DNA of 64,000 nucleotides from Vagococcus lutrae (GTDB taxonomy: Bacteria; Bacillota; Bacilli; Lactobacillales; Vagococcaceae), in contig NZ_NGJW01000001.1 of assembly GCF_003987555.1 (NCBI RefSeq), positions 1 to 64,000 of the forward strand, given 5' to 3'. Made by a program: the position numbers and the translations under genes. The notes beneath the pieces are model-generated. The model searched no databases. It saw nothing but the letters and a program-made list of their open reading frames with translations, and had not been told where the DNA came from. Positions within the stretch are counted from its first letter, which is position 1, and each line of letters opens with the position of its first letter. Positions 1 through 7,841 of the stretch are shown piece by piece.

Positions 1-152
1 TTGCTAGCGAATTGACTTCACTATCAGTTTTTATAAAAAACTGTAAAATTGTGTTTGTTTTTACACTTGTAAAAACGCCCTACACATTTGGTTCGTCTTA
101 CTTTGTTCAGTTTTCAAAGGTCTACTTCGTTGCCGTTTGTGACAACTTCTAA
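1..152 (-). promoter_or_regulatory. Leader of an rRNA operon (16S gene lies beyond the left edge)
   Basis: Read on the minus strand, bases 101-127 give a ctttgaaaactgaac stretch, the boxA-like antitermination signal typical of rRNA leaders in Bacillus and Lactobacillales, followed by a second conserved leader block at about 75-100. Two small hairpins follow: an imperfect palindrome at 25-43 and a ttttaca/tgtaaaa stem at about 57-76. Three strong promoters lie directly upstream. No mature rRNA sequence is inside the window, so the 16S gene is inferred to start just beyond base 1. Confidence 0.75.
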
Positions 153-260
153 ATAATATCACAGTTAGTTGACTGTGTCAACAACTTTTTGAAATTATTT
201 TTTATTTGTTTTTTCCGTTGTCGTTTGTGACAACTTCTAAATAATATCATGATTAGTTGA
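128..260. repeat. Tandem promoter repeat, two units 88 bases apart
   Basis: Bases 128-172 and 216-260 are near-identical, differing at a few positions in the spacer half. Each unit holds one -10 box, the spacer and the transcription start region. With only two full copies and no regular spacer this is a promoter duplication and not a CRISPR array. Confidence 0.8.
153..181 (-). promoter_or_regulatory. rRNA operon promoter P1
   Basis: On the minus strand there is a perfect -35 TTGACA (176-181), a 17-base spacer and a -10 TATTAT (153-158). This is the promoter nearest the rRNA leader. The sequence just downstream (agaagttgtcac) is shared with P2. It is one of three stacked sigma-A promoters, as expected for growth-rate control of rRNA synthesis. 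Confidence 0.85.
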
Positions 261-269
261 ATCCGTCAA
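241..269 (-). promoter_or_regulatory. rRNA operon promoter P2
   Basis: The minus strand shows -35 TTGACG (264-269), a 17-base spacer and -10 TATTAT (241-246). The -10 box and the region after it match P1 almost base for base at an offset of 88 bases, so P1 and P2 look like products of one tandem duplication. Confidence 0.82.
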
Positions 270-332
270 CTATCTTTTTTAAAAAATATTATTTATTTTT
301 TTGTCGTCTCTTTTAAAAGCGACAACTTTTAA

Positions 333-362
333 ATCTTAGCACATGATTAATATTAATGTCAA
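333..362 (-). promoter_or_regulatory. rRNA operon promoter P3 (most upstream)
   Basis: The minus strand shows -35 TTGACA (357-362), an 18-base spacer and -10 TAAGAT (333-338). The following bases (aaagttgtcgc) resemble the start region of P1 and P2, but the copy is more diverged. Confidence 0.75.
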
Positions 363-378
363 CTATAAAATAAAAAAA

Positions 379-436
379 GCTAGGAACGATTAATATAATA
401 TTTGTGCTGATAAATACTATATCAAACTTCCTAGAC
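379..436 (-). terminator. Weak possible terminator after the 452-838 gene
   Basis: Minus strand: CTAGGAA (428-434) pairs with TTCCTAG (380-386) across a 41-base AT-rich loop and is followed by seven Ts. The large loop makes this a weak candidate. Its position between the last gene and the rRNA promoters fits a need to stop read-through. Confidence 0.35.
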
Positions 437-451
437 TTTTGCAAGTATGAA

Positions 452-838
452 TTATTGAAAGATTGGAACGCCAGTCACTTGACCTCGACTTAAGACTTTG
501 CGTAGTGTTTCAGGTGTTTCCCATTGAAAAGACTTCGCAATGTTTTTCACTTCTTGATTTTCATCAATTTCAAAAACATATAATGGTATCTTCTTATCAT
601 CGACCTGCACATTTGTTAATTCAACTAAATTCAAATTTGTGACATCAACTAATACATCTGTTTTTAAACGATGAAGAATTGAGGCTAAACTTGTGTAAGT
701 TTCTTCAATTGTGGTCATGATAAAATCAAATTCTGTTTGATTTTGCTTCACTAAAAACTTTTTACTTCCATCTACACCATTTAATATCACTGTTCCAGCA
801 ACAAGTTGATTCCCCACAACTTCCACCTCTGTTTTCAT
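452..838 (-). CDS. Hypothetical protein, about 128 residues
   Basis: I do not recognise the family with certainty. An upstream TTG at 871 would add 11 residues, but the ATG at 838 gives a more natural start (MKTEVEV). The N-terminal part has strands ending in KKFLVKQN, and the C-terminus has an F-W-ETPETLRKVL pattern. Both recall the edges of a Nudix fold, but no Nudix box (GX5EX7REUXEEXGU) is present, so that resemblance is only a guess. There is no signal peptide or membrane segment, so it is probably cytoplasmic. It lies between cvfD and the rRNA promoters and may be cotranscribed with cvfD. Confidence 0.6.
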   Translation of the reverse strand: MKTEVEVVGNQLVAGTVILNGVDGSKKFLVKQNQTEFDFIMTTIEETYTSLASILHRLKTDVLVDVTNLNLVELTNVQVDDKKIPLYVFEIDENQEVKNIAKSFQWETPETLRKVLSRGQVTGVPIFQ

Positions 839-899
839 TGATTTCCAACATTTGCCAACCTTTTTAATCAACTATAACATATTTTCAGAAAAAAAACAC

Positions 900-1268
900 T
901 TATTTATCTGAAAGGCGTGTCATGGCTTCATCAATCCAAGCTGGCATATTATCCGCTAATGATTGGAAGCCTATCTCATGATGTGGATGCGTAAAGAAAT
1001 GCTTTTTTCGATAGCGTCGCGTGTAATTTTCTTGGCTAAGACTTCTTAATGAAAGGCTACATTTTTTTGTATACTCATCTATATCAATAATTTGGACAGT
1101 TATCTCCTGTCCAATTTCAAGATATTCTGCAATATCTTTGATATAACCTGATTTTACTTCCGAAATATGTATTAACCCTTGAAACTCATCATCCACTAAA
1201 ACAAACGCTCCGTATGGTTGTATACCTGTCACGACACCTGTTACAATGTCTCCTATTTTATACGTCAT
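900..1268 (-). CDS. cvfD: S1-domain RNA-binding protein of the CvfD/YugI (GSP13) family
   Basis: One S1 OB-fold domain fills about residues 3-72, with the typical KIGDIVTGVV, GAFV and GLIHISE elements and an LSLR ending, followed by a basic, His-rich tail. Family members (YugI of Bacillus, CvfD of pneumococcus) bind ribosomes or RNA and affect stress tolerance and gene expression after transcription. Start chosen at the ATG at 1268, which has GAGTG six bases upstream; the ATG at 1274 lies too close to that site. The gene follows ppiB by about a dozen bases and probably shares its transcript. Confidence 0.85.
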   Translation of the reverse strand: MTYKIGDIVTGVVTGIQPYGAFVLVDDEFQGLIHISEVKSGYIKDIAEYLEIGQEITVQIIDIDEYTKKCSLSLRSLSQENYTRRYRKKHFFTHPHHEIGFQSLADNMPAWIDEAMTRLSDK

Positions 1269-1281
1269 GACCATCACTCAA

Positions 1282-1866
1282 TTATAAAGTAATCTCGATC
1301 GTGTCAATGACCACATCATGGACAGGTTTGTCTTGTGGGCCACGTTGAACGTTCGCGATTTCTTCCACAACCGACATCCCATCTAATACGTGACCAAAGA
1401 CTGTATGACGGAAGTCTAACCAAGGTGTACCGCCTTTTCGGTAAGCTTCTACGATTTCTTCAGGAAAACCTGCATCTTGCATTTGTCCAATCATATTATC
1501 AGGCATTTGGTTGCTTTGAACGATAAAGAACTGACTACCGTTTGTATTTGGGCCTGCATTCGCCATAGAAAGAGCCCCTTTAAGGTTGAATAATTTATCT
1601 GAAAACTCATCTTCAAATGCTTCACCATAAATACTCTCACCACCCATACCTGTACCTGTTGGGTCGCCACCTTGAATCATAAATTCTGGAATAACGCGAT
1701 GAAAAATAACGCCGTCATAATAACCTTTTTTTGATAATTCAATAAAGTTTTCAACTGTTTTAGGGGCGTGTTCTGGGAATAATACTAATTGAATATCGCC
1801 TCTATTGGTTTTGATTGTCGCTTTTGGACCTTGTTGATTTTGTAAATCTAATTGTGGGTAACTCAT
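1282..1866 (-). CDS. ppiB: Peptidyl-prolyl cis-trans isomerase, cyclophilin type
   Basis: A 194-residue cyclophilin. The catalytic signature [14 protein letters not shown] spans about residues 55-68, with Arg57, Phe62 and Gln65 at the expected active-site places, and the [14 protein letters not shown] loop lies at about 101-114. An insertion at about 120-150 makes it longer than the minimal E. coli PpiB and is common in Lactobacillales forms. No signal peptide, so it should act on folding proteins in the cytoplasm. A strong SD (GAGGAG) precedes the ATG. It is divergent from the ferredoxin-NADP reductase gene. Confidence 0.93.
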   Translation of the reverse strand: MSYPQLDLQNQQGPKATIKTNRGDIQLVLFPEHAPKTVENFIELSKKGYYDGVIFHRVIPEFMIQGGDPTGTGMGGESIYGEAFEDEFSDKLFNLKGALSMANAGPNTNGSQFFIVQSNQMPDNMIGQMQDAGFPEEIVEAYRKGGTPWLDFRHTVFGHVLDGMSVVEEIANVQRGPQDKPVHDVVIDTIEITL

Positions 1867-1955
1867 ATTTATCGCTCCTCTTCAAATTAACTGTTCTTTA
1901 CTATCATACCCAATAATTTCTCTTTTTACTATCATAAAGTTTTAAAATAAAAAGT

Positions 1956-1984
1956 TTGGCTTATCTTTAAATTTTCACTATAAT
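1956..1984 (+). promoter_or_regulatory. Promoter of the ferredoxin-NADP reductase gene
   Basis: -35 TTGGCT (1956-1961), 17-base spacer, -10 TATAAT (1979-1984). It lies 48 bases before the start codon at 2032 and points into fnr-pgpA. Confidence 0.7.
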
Positions 1985-2031
1985 ATGAAAGGATAAGGTA
2001 GATAAATGAAAAAGATGGAGGTCTTTTCTTA

Positions 2032-3054
2032 ATGACTGAAACAAAAGAGATATTCGATATTATTATTATCGGTGGCGGACCTGTTGGTATGTTTGCTTCC
2101 TTCTATGCTGGAATGAGACAAGCAAAAACGATGATTATTGAAAGTTTACCCGCTCTAGGTGGTCAACTAACAATGTTATATCCTGAAAAAGAAATTTATG
2201 ATGTCGCTGGCTTTCCACATGTAAAAGCCAAAGATTTAGTTACTAATCTTCACGAGCAAATAGATATGTTTAATCATGATATTCACTTAGAAGAGACGGT
2301 TAAACACATTGAGCCTCTAGAAAACCAATTGCTCGAAGTAACGACATCAAAAGGATTCTATATAACAAAATCAGTGATCATTGCAGCTGGTAATGGCTCT
2401 TTCCAACCACGTCGACTAAAAATAGACGACATTGAACCGTGCGAGCAAAAATCTATGCACTACCATATTACTAATCTTGAGCGTTTTAGAGATAAAGAAG
2501 TATTAATCGCTGGCGGTGGTGATTCTGCTATTGATTGGGCGCTTACTTTAGAAAATATCGCCAAGACCGTGCATGTCGTGCATCGTCGTAATCAATTTCG
2601 CGCACTTGAACATAGTGTCGACTTACTAAAACAATCGTCCGTTCAAGTTCACACTCCTTACGTCATTCAAGCAATCGAACACGAGGAAGGTCAAATTCAC
2701 ACTGTTACCTTACATAACCCGAAAGAAGACTTGAAGGAAACGTTGATGATTGATGAATTAATCGTCAATTACGGTTACAGTTCTTCTCTAGGTCCTATTA
2801 AAAATTGGGGTCTCGATTTAAACAAACAATCTATTTCGGTAAATAGCGATATGTCTACCAATATTCCAGGTGTTTATGCCTGCGGTGATATCGTAACGTA
2901 CGATGGGAAAGTGGCACTCATTGCTACTGGTTTTGGCGAAGCTCCCACAGCTGTTAATAATGCGTTACATTTTGCTAATCCTGATTTACGTGTCCAACCT
3001 GGACATAGTACTAGTTTATTCGAAAAAAACAGAACAGAGAAAAGAGGAAACTAA
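2032..3054 (+). CDS. Ferredoxin--NADP(+) reductase, type 2 (YumC-like)
   Basis: A 340-residue flavoprotein of the thioredoxin-reductase fold. The FAD site GGGPVG is at residues 14-19, the NADPH site GGGDSAID at 161-168 with the phosphate-binding HRR at about 184-186, and the second FAD motif GVYACGD near 280. The redox CxxC of true thioredoxin reductases is missing, which places it in the type 2 FNR group that moves electrons between NADPH and ferredoxin or flavodoxin. GGAGG precedes the start. It overlaps nothing, but its stop abuts the ATG of pgpA, so the two are one operon. Confidence 0.9.
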   Translation: MTETKEIFDIIIIGGGPVGMFASFYAGMRQAKTMIIESLPALGGQLTMLYPEKEIYDVAGFPHVKAKDLVTNLHEQIDMFNHDIHLEETVKHIEPLENQLLEVTTSKGFYITKSVIIAAGNGSFQPRRLKIDDIEPCEQKSMHYHITNLERFRDKEVLIAGGGDSAIDWALTLENIAKTVHVVHRRNQFRALEHSVDLLKQSSVQVHTPYVIQAIEHEEGQIHTVTLHNPKEDLKETLMIDELIVNYGYSSSLGPIKNWGLDLNKQSISVNSDMSTNIPGVYACGDIVTYDGKVALIATGFGEAPTAVNNALHFANPDLRVQPGHSTSLFEKNRTEKRGN

Positions 3055-3552
3055 ATGGTAACAGATAAAAACATTTTAGAAATGACAGCACGCAACTTAC
3101 TCAATGAACGTGGTGTTTCCGTTGATGATATAGCGGAACTCGTCCATTTTTTACAAGCTCCCTACGTTGAAAATCTGGATTTAAAAACCTGTGCTGAAAA
3201 TGTTGATAACGTCTTGAAAAAAAGAGAAGTCCAAAATGCTATTGTGACAGGAATTCAACTTGATATATTAGCGGAAAAAGAAGCATTGCTTGAACCACTT
3301 CAAGAAATCGTGACGAGCGATGAGGGGTTGTATGGAATCGATGAAATCATGGCGCTATCGATTGTCAACGTGTACGGGTCAATTGGTTTTACCAATTATG
3401 GTTATATTGATAAAGTAAAACCAGGTATCCTTGAAAAACTAAATGACAAAAATAGTGGGCACGTTCATACATTTTTAGATGATATTGTCGGTGCAATAGC
3501 TGCCGCTGCTGCCAGTCGTCTAGCACATGCCAAAGAAGGTATTGAATCATAA
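3055..3552 (+). CDS. pgpA: Phosphatidylglycerophosphatase A-like protein (YutG family)
   Basis: A 165-residue protein with the PgpA/YutG pattern: an N-terminal helical part followed by GLYGIDEIMALSIVNVYGSIG and a C-terminal GHVHTFLDDIVGAIAAAAASRLAH. The family is annotated as removing phosphate from phosphatidylglycerophosphate in phosphatidylglycerol synthesis, although for the soluble YutG branch this role is less firmly shown. ATG follows the stop codon of the reductase gene directly (TAAATG), and the SD lies inside the upstream gene. Confidence 0.8.
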   Translation: MVTDKNILEMTARNLLNERGVSVDDIAELVHFLQAPYVENLDLKTCAENVDNVLKKREVQNAIVTGIQLDILAEKEALLEPLQEIVTSDEGLYGIDEIMALSIVNVYGSIGFTNYGYIDKVKPGILEKLNDKNSGHVHTFLDDIVGAIAAAAASRLAHAKEGIES

Positions 3553-3553
3553 A

Positions 3554-3590
3554 AAAAAGAGTTGCGATGATGAAAATCGCAACTCTTTTT
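3554..3590. terminator. Bidirectional terminator between pgpA and lit
   Basis: A perfect 15-bp stem (3554-3568 with 3576-3590) has a 7-base loop and a T tract on both strands. It serves pgpA (plus) and lit (minus); the lit stop codon overlaps its right arm. Confidence 0.9.
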
Positions 3591-4221
3591 AATTTATGAC
3601 GCGCCATTGACGTTTTCCTTGAACATAAGCAATCCCCACAAACAGTTCAAACAATATAATCGCTAACACAAAGGAATGCATGAAAAACATCTCTGGTAAG
3701 ACGGTTATAATGGGGTCTGTTACTGGATCGAAAAGCCACGCATCGTTATTAAAAAACAACTGATGAAATAACACGAAAAAGGTATCAAATCCTACAAACA
3801 TAAAAAAGGCTAACACAACTGGCACAATCGCGGCTAATTGGAAAAATCGCGTAAAACGCCACCATTCATTGCGTTTCCAAGAATAATGCATAAACCAAAT
3901 AGCTGGAAAGGAAGATAAAAGTAATACGGCGTAGTTTAATAAAAACAAGCGTTTCACTTCATAAAAATGTAAAGCACCTGATGCTGAAACAGGAAAATCA
4001 GGTAGTGAAAGTGTTGTATTCCACGGGATATTTAAATATCCTAACAAGGCACGGTAATTTCTTAATAAATCTTTTTTGCTTAAATCAACCTGATCAAGAA
4101 TATTCAAAAACGAAATATCAAACTTATAAAGGGGTACCGCATTAATTGTTAACGTAATTGCTAACGAAATAAAAAATAATAAAACGATGGTAAGATAGGT
4201 CCGCTCTTGCCATTTCATCAT
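3589..4221 (-). CDS. lit: TIGR01906/DUF1461 membrane protein, probable lipoprotein intramolecular transacylase Lit
   Basis: A 210-residue protein with about four membrane segments (about 7-29, 93-112, 128-150, 182-203). The long outer loop between the first two ends in SGALHFYEVKRLF, with His85. The fourth region has FDTFFVLFHQLFF with His153, followed by NDAWLFDP and a TDPI motif. Members of this family in Enterococcus and Bacillus cereus move an acyl chain within lipoproteins to give the lyso form, using two conserved histidines at about these places. The start overlaps the yutF stop by four bases (ATGA). Substrates encoded in this window could include OppA, PrsA and the sulfonate-binding protein. 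Confidence 0.75.
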   Translation of the reverse strand: MMKWQERTYLTIVLLFFISLAITLTINAVPLYKFDISFLNILDQVDLSKKDLLRNYRALLGYLNIPWNTTLSLPDFPVSASGALHFYEVKRLFLLNYAVLLLSSFPAIWFMHYSWKRNEWWRFTRFFQLAAIVPVVLAFFMFVGFDTFFVLFHQLFFNNDAWLFDPVTDPIITVLPEMFFMHSFVLAIILFELFVGIAYVQGKRQWRVIN

Positions 4222-4988
4222 AGCTTGTTACTCCATTCATCCAGACTGTCCAAAACATAAGTTGGCGCTATTGGAAGAAAAGCTACTTCTTCTTTTTGAG
4301 TAAATCCTGTTAAGACGAGCAAGGTGTCCATCTCATTTTGAATCCCTGTTTGTATATCTGTTTCATAGTTATCACCCACCATGATGACTTCCTCTTTTTT
4401 TAAACCTAGGCGAGCTAGAGCTCCGTCTAAAATATAATGATAAGGTTTTCCGATATATACTGGGTCGACTCCAGTGGTCGTTTTAAAAAATCGTACCATA
4501 GAGCCTGCGCCTGGCAACAGTCCTTGCTCAGTTGGAATGTTTTTATCAGGATTTGTTCCTATAAAATGCGCCCCATTTTGAATAGCTAAGGTGGCTAGCG
4601 TCATTTTATGATAAGAAATCTCTTTATCTAATCCCACTACGACATAATCTGGATTCTCTTCATCCCAAATGTAGCCCGCCTCTTCAATGGGATTAACAAG
4701 CCCTTCCTCACCTACAACATACACTTTCTTGCCAAGATTTTTTTGCTTCATATAATCGACAGTTGCCAATGAAGCGGTATAAACTTGTTCTTCTTCCACA
4801 TGAATATCAAACGCATCTCGCAAACTTTCAACAACGGTTTTGGGGCGACGTGTCGTATTATTCGTGACAAATAAAAAAGGAATATTTTTAGCTTGTAACG
4901 TTTCGATAAAACGTTTGCCTGCTGGTATCAGTTCATTCCCACGATAAATCGTCCCATCTAAATCAATTAAATAACCTTGATATGTCAT
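4218..4988 (-). CDS. HAD-superfamily phosphatase, NagD/YutF type
   Basis: A 256-residue HAD class IIA hydrolase. Motif I is DLDGT (residues 9-13, nucleophile Asp9 and acid Asp11), motif II is FVTNNTT (about 40-46), and the C-terminal IMVGDNYETDI supplies the metal-binding acids. Family members dephosphorylate small molecules such as sugar phosphates, nucleotides or p-nitrophenyl phosphate; the true substrate is not known. ATGA overlaps join it to yutD upstream and lit downstream, so translation of the three is probably coupled. Confidence 0.88.
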   Translation of the reverse strand: MTYQGYLIDLDGTIYRGNELIPAGKRFIETLQAKNIPFLFVTNNTTRRPKTVVESLRDAFDIHVEEEQVYTASLATVDYMKQKNLGKKVYVVGEEGLVNPIEEAGYIWDEENPDYVVVGLDKEISYHKMTLATLAIQNGAHFIGTNPDKNIPTEQGLLPGAGSMVRFFKTTTGVDPVYIGKPYHYILDGALARLGLKKEEVIMVGDNYETDIQTGIQNEMDTLLVLTGFTQKEEVAFLPIAPTYVLDSLDEWSNKL

Positions 4989-5551
4989 TTCTCTGTTGCT
5001 CCCTTTTCATCTGTTTGTCGAATAGTAAAATTACGCGTTGGTTTTGAAGTCGCTTCTTTACGCTGGTCATCTTGTTTCTTAGCAGTTTTTTTTCGTATTT
5101 TACCTTTGCGTTTATTTTTATTTTGTGAGACTGTTTGTTTTTTCTCATCAATATGAGCCGCTGCTTTTTTCTTTTTCTCAGGTTCACTTTGGATTTTTTC
5201 TAACACAAAGTAGGCACAGCCAAAATTACAGTACTCGTATAAATAATCAGCTAATGTTTCGATACGTTGATCGACAGGCGTTCTTTTTTTATGATTATGA
5301 AAGAATCCTTTTAAACGAAGCTGTTCGTAACCCATATCTCCTACGATAAAATCATATTTTCTTAAAATGTCACTATATCTTTCATCAAACAGACTCATAT
5401 CAAAAGATTCACGATAATCTTTTACTAGTTCGTATATGTCTTGATTGATTCGATAATGTGTATCAGATATTTTTTCAATATATTTTAACGGTTCTTTTAC
5501 TGTTTCTTGTACTTGTTCGTCAATCACTTCTTGAATATTCTTTTCTGTCAT
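4985..5551 (-). CDS. YutD family protein (DUF1027) with a lysine-rich tail
   Basis: The conserved DUF1027 core covers about residues 15-130, with DIYELVKDYRESFD, YDFIVGDMGYEQLRLKGFF and EYCNFGCAYFVL. From about residue 135 the protein becomes a low-complexity, strongly basic tail (KKKAAAH, NKNKRKGKIRKKTAKK) that suggests RNA or nucleic acid contact. The function of the family is unknown. The ATG at 5551 is preferred: it has AAAGG about 11 bases before it and clears the stop of the upstream gene at 5568. It stands in the conserved order yutD-yutF-lit. Confidence 0.82.
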   Translation of the reverse strand: MTEKNIQEVIDEQVQETVKEPLKYIEKISDTHYRINQDIYELVKDYRESFDMSLFDERYSDILRKYDFIVGDMGYEQLRLKGFFHNHKKRTPVDQRIETLADYLYEYCNFGCAYFVLEKIQSEPEKKKKAAAHIDEKKQTVSQNKNKRKGKIRKKTAKKQDDQRKEATSKPTRNFTIRQTDEKGATEK

Positions 5552-5567
5552 GTTCGTCACGACCTTT

Positions 5568-6929
5568 CTAATTATCTCTAATCGCTTGACCAATCACTTC
5601 TCTTAAAAGTGAAGGACAAAGCGACGTCACATCTCCTTTTTCAGTAAGCAATGGAAAAAAGGGGATAAATATAAGATGATCGACCGTCACCATCGTATAC
5701 ACCCTTTCATCTTCTAACGGTTGTTGGTGAATGAAATAACGACCGTCTGCTTGACGTGTTACTCCTCTAAATGCTAAATCACCAAACACTTTCCCTCTAA
5801 ACCCCATACCTATCATTGGGTAGTGCGTATGTTGGAACGATTGTTCATACAAGTCATCTAATACTTCAACTAACTCCGTTCCTTTCACAGCAATACGGAC
5901 TAAATGCATGGGATGCGGCAGACTTTGATGTAAGTCGTAACGCGTAACTTTCCCTTTCGGTAGGGCTTTTAAAAATAACCCCGTATTCAAAAGACTAATA
6001 TCCGCTTGTGCATAATCTTGTATTATTTCAAGACTTTTTTGACAAAAAGTACTTGATGCACCCTCGACATCCCATTCTTCATCTATATAGCCAATTGTTT
6101 GTTTTTGTAGCTCTTGATTGCCGGTCATAAACCAACCGTCACTTTCTGCTTCATCTGTGACATTCGTAGGTAAACTTGTTAAAGGATAAGTTCTTGCCTG
6201 TAAAGGTTGAAGTCCTAAGGCTGTAACTTCTGCCGTCACTTCACCAACGGCGTAACCAAATTTCCCAGCCGCCGCAATCAATGTTTCTCCAACCCACTTT
6301 CCTCGCTCATAAAGATGATGTGTGTGAGAACCCAAAATAATTTTGATCATAGGAAACGCTCGTGCGATTTCATCGTCTACATCTTTTCCTAAATGCGATA
6401 ATAATAAAATCTCATCGCAATCGTTTAGCATCTTTGGAACGAGATGCGTTAATGTCTCACAGGCTTCCTGAACGCACCAACCAGCTGGTTTATAGCTAAA
6501 TGGAAAAGGAGCCGTCAAACCGACGACACCAAGCTTCAAGCCATTATCTAATGGATAGACTGCATAAGACTTTGCCCAATGTGGGAGCGACTGAGTATCA
6601 CAGTCGGACAAATTAGCTAAGACGACTTCAAACTCGGCTGCTTGATATAAAACGTTAAGCTCATCCTTTGTATTACTTAATCCTTCATTATTACCAATTG
6701 TTGCATAGTCATACGCCACTTGATTCATCAATTGAACATTCGCTTGTCCACTGGTTGCTTCTGTTAACGGATGAATACGATCTGAAAAATCACCTAAATC
6801 CACCGTCAGCACAGTATGTCCTTTTGCTTCTAATTCTTGTTTTCGCTGGTTTAAAAAGCGCCGAATGGCAGGCCAGTGAGCTAAATGTGAATGTAAATCG
6901 TTCGTATGTAGAATTGTAAATTGTGACAT
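5568..6929 (-). CDS. Metallophosphatase/5'-nucleotidase family protein (YunD-like)
   Basis: A 453-residue protein with the calcineurin-type metal motifs HTNDLHSH (8-15), DLGDFSD (about 45), TIGNNEG, LLSHLG and GSHTHH, then a C-terminal 5'-nucleotidase domain. There is no signal peptide, LPXTG or lipobox, so it is probably cytoplasmic, like B. subtilis YunD and unlike exported UshA. It probably hydrolyses nucleotides or related phosphoesters. The gene lies just upstream of yutD and ends 17 bases before its preferred start, so they may be cotranscribed. Confidence 0.87.
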   Translation of the reverse strand: MSQFTILHTNDLHSHLAHWPAIRRFLNQRKQELEAKGHTVLTVDLGDFSDRIHPLTEATSGQANVQLMNQVAYDYATIGNNEGLSNTKDELNVLYQAAEFEVVLANLSDCDTQSLPHWAKSYAVYPLDNGLKLGVVGLTAPFPFSYKPAGWCVQEACETLTHLVPKMLNDCDEILLLSHLGKDVDDEIARAFPMIKIILGSHTHHLYERGKWVGETLIAAAGKFGYAVGEVTAEVTALGLQPLQARTYPLTSLPTNVTDEAESDGWFMTGNQELQKQTIGYIDEEWDVEGASSTFCQKSLEIIQDYAQADISLLNTGLFLKALPKGKVTRYDLHQSLPHPMHLVRIAVKGTELVEVLDDLYEQSFQHTHYPMIGMGFRGKVFGDLAFRGVTRQADGRYFIHQQPLEDERVYTMVTVDHLIFIPFFPLLTEKGDVTSLCPSLLREVIGQAIRDN

Positions 6930-6953
6930 TTATCCACCTGAATTCTTTGAAAT

Positions 6954-6987
6954 AAAAGACTATTCTTAATCGTAAGAATAGTCTTTT
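6954..6987 (-). terminator. Terminator after the tyrosine phosphatase gene
   Basis: A perfect 15-bp stem (6954-6968 with 6973-6987) has an atcg loop and ends in four Ts on the minus strand. It lies five bases beyond the phosphatase stop codon. Confidence 0.85.
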
Positions 6988-6992
6988 GTCTA

Positions 6993-7739
6993 TTATTCAG
7001 TATAATCGTTTTGTAGCTTTTCGACAAGCTTATAAGATAGTCCTAACCCTTTCTCAACATATCCCATAACATCACCGTACTGTTTATGAATTTCTTCTAA
7101 TGACGTGTAAAGATAGTCAGCTTTAACTTCTAACATGGTTTTAACCCCTGCTTGTTGCTCTAAAGATGCCCCGTTTTTAGCCATCTCTTCAATCATTTGT
7201 TGATTAGCAGCCGCACGCAAACGATTAGTTTCAAGATAATCTGACATGATTTGTTTTTCATCAACCTCTAACAGTGATAGCAACAACATGGCTGCAAACC
7301 CCGTTCGATCTTTCCCAGCAAAGCAGTGAAAAATAAACGGTTGTGTATCTTGCGCAATTTCTGTGAGAAAGGCGGCATAGCCTTTGCGTGCTGACTCTGT
7401 GGTAACAAAATCACGGTATAACTGATACATATAATTTTCAGCGTTTTCTCTAGACGAAACCAGACTTTCTAAACTACCAGAATGGTCTCCTGAATCTTTT
7501 GAAATATCAATCGCAAACGTTTTGACATGTGGAAATGACATATTAGGTCGTTGACGTCGTTCGCCATCTCCTCTAAAGTCAAAAATACGTTGAATCCCAT
7601 ACCTTGTTTGAAAATCACGATAATCATCCGGTGTTAAAGACGTAATTTCACCACTACGATACATAGCATGAGGACGCGTCACGCGGGATTGTGAAGTGGA
7701 CATGCCACCAAGATCACGAAAATTTACTAAAGACTGCAT
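6993..7739 (-). CDS. Tyrosine-protein phosphatase, Y_phosphatase3 family
   Basis: About 248 residues. The N-terminus has the NFRDLGG motif usual in this family, and the catalytic loop is HCFAGKDRTG, fitting CX5R with nucleophile Cys and an Arg six residues later. Related proteins (IphP/LipA-type) act on phosphotyrosine or phosphoinositides. An in-frame ATG at 7775 lacks a ribosome site; the ATG at 7739 has GAAGG about eight bases upstream and puts NFRDLGG near the N-terminus, so it is chosen. Monocistronic, with its own terminator and a divergent neighbour. Confidence 0.87.
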   Translation of the reverse strand: MQSLVNFRDLGGMSTSQSRVTRPHAMYRSGEITSLTPDDYRDFQTRYGIQRIFDFRGDGERRQRPNMSFPHVKTFAIDISKDSGDHSGSLESLVSSRENAENYMYQLYRDFVTTESARKGYAAFLTEIAQDTQPFIFHCFAGKDRTGFAAMLLLSLLEVDEKQIMSDYLETNRLRAAANQQMIEEMAKNGASLEQQAGVKTMLEVKADYLYTSLEEIHKQYGDVMGYVEKGLGLSYKLVEKLQNDYTE

Positions 7740-7841
7740 ACTTTCTACCTTCTTTCCATCTCTTTCATTTATCATACCATTTACATTATGTTAAAATAAA
7801 TATACTTTTCAAATTTATTTAATCTTAATTGGAGGCTTATA

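Noticed and set aside
128-260. Repeats near the left edge as a CRISPR or mobile-element signature
   Set aside because: Only two good copies, each holding a full -35/-10 promoter before an rRNA leader; a promoter duplication explains them.
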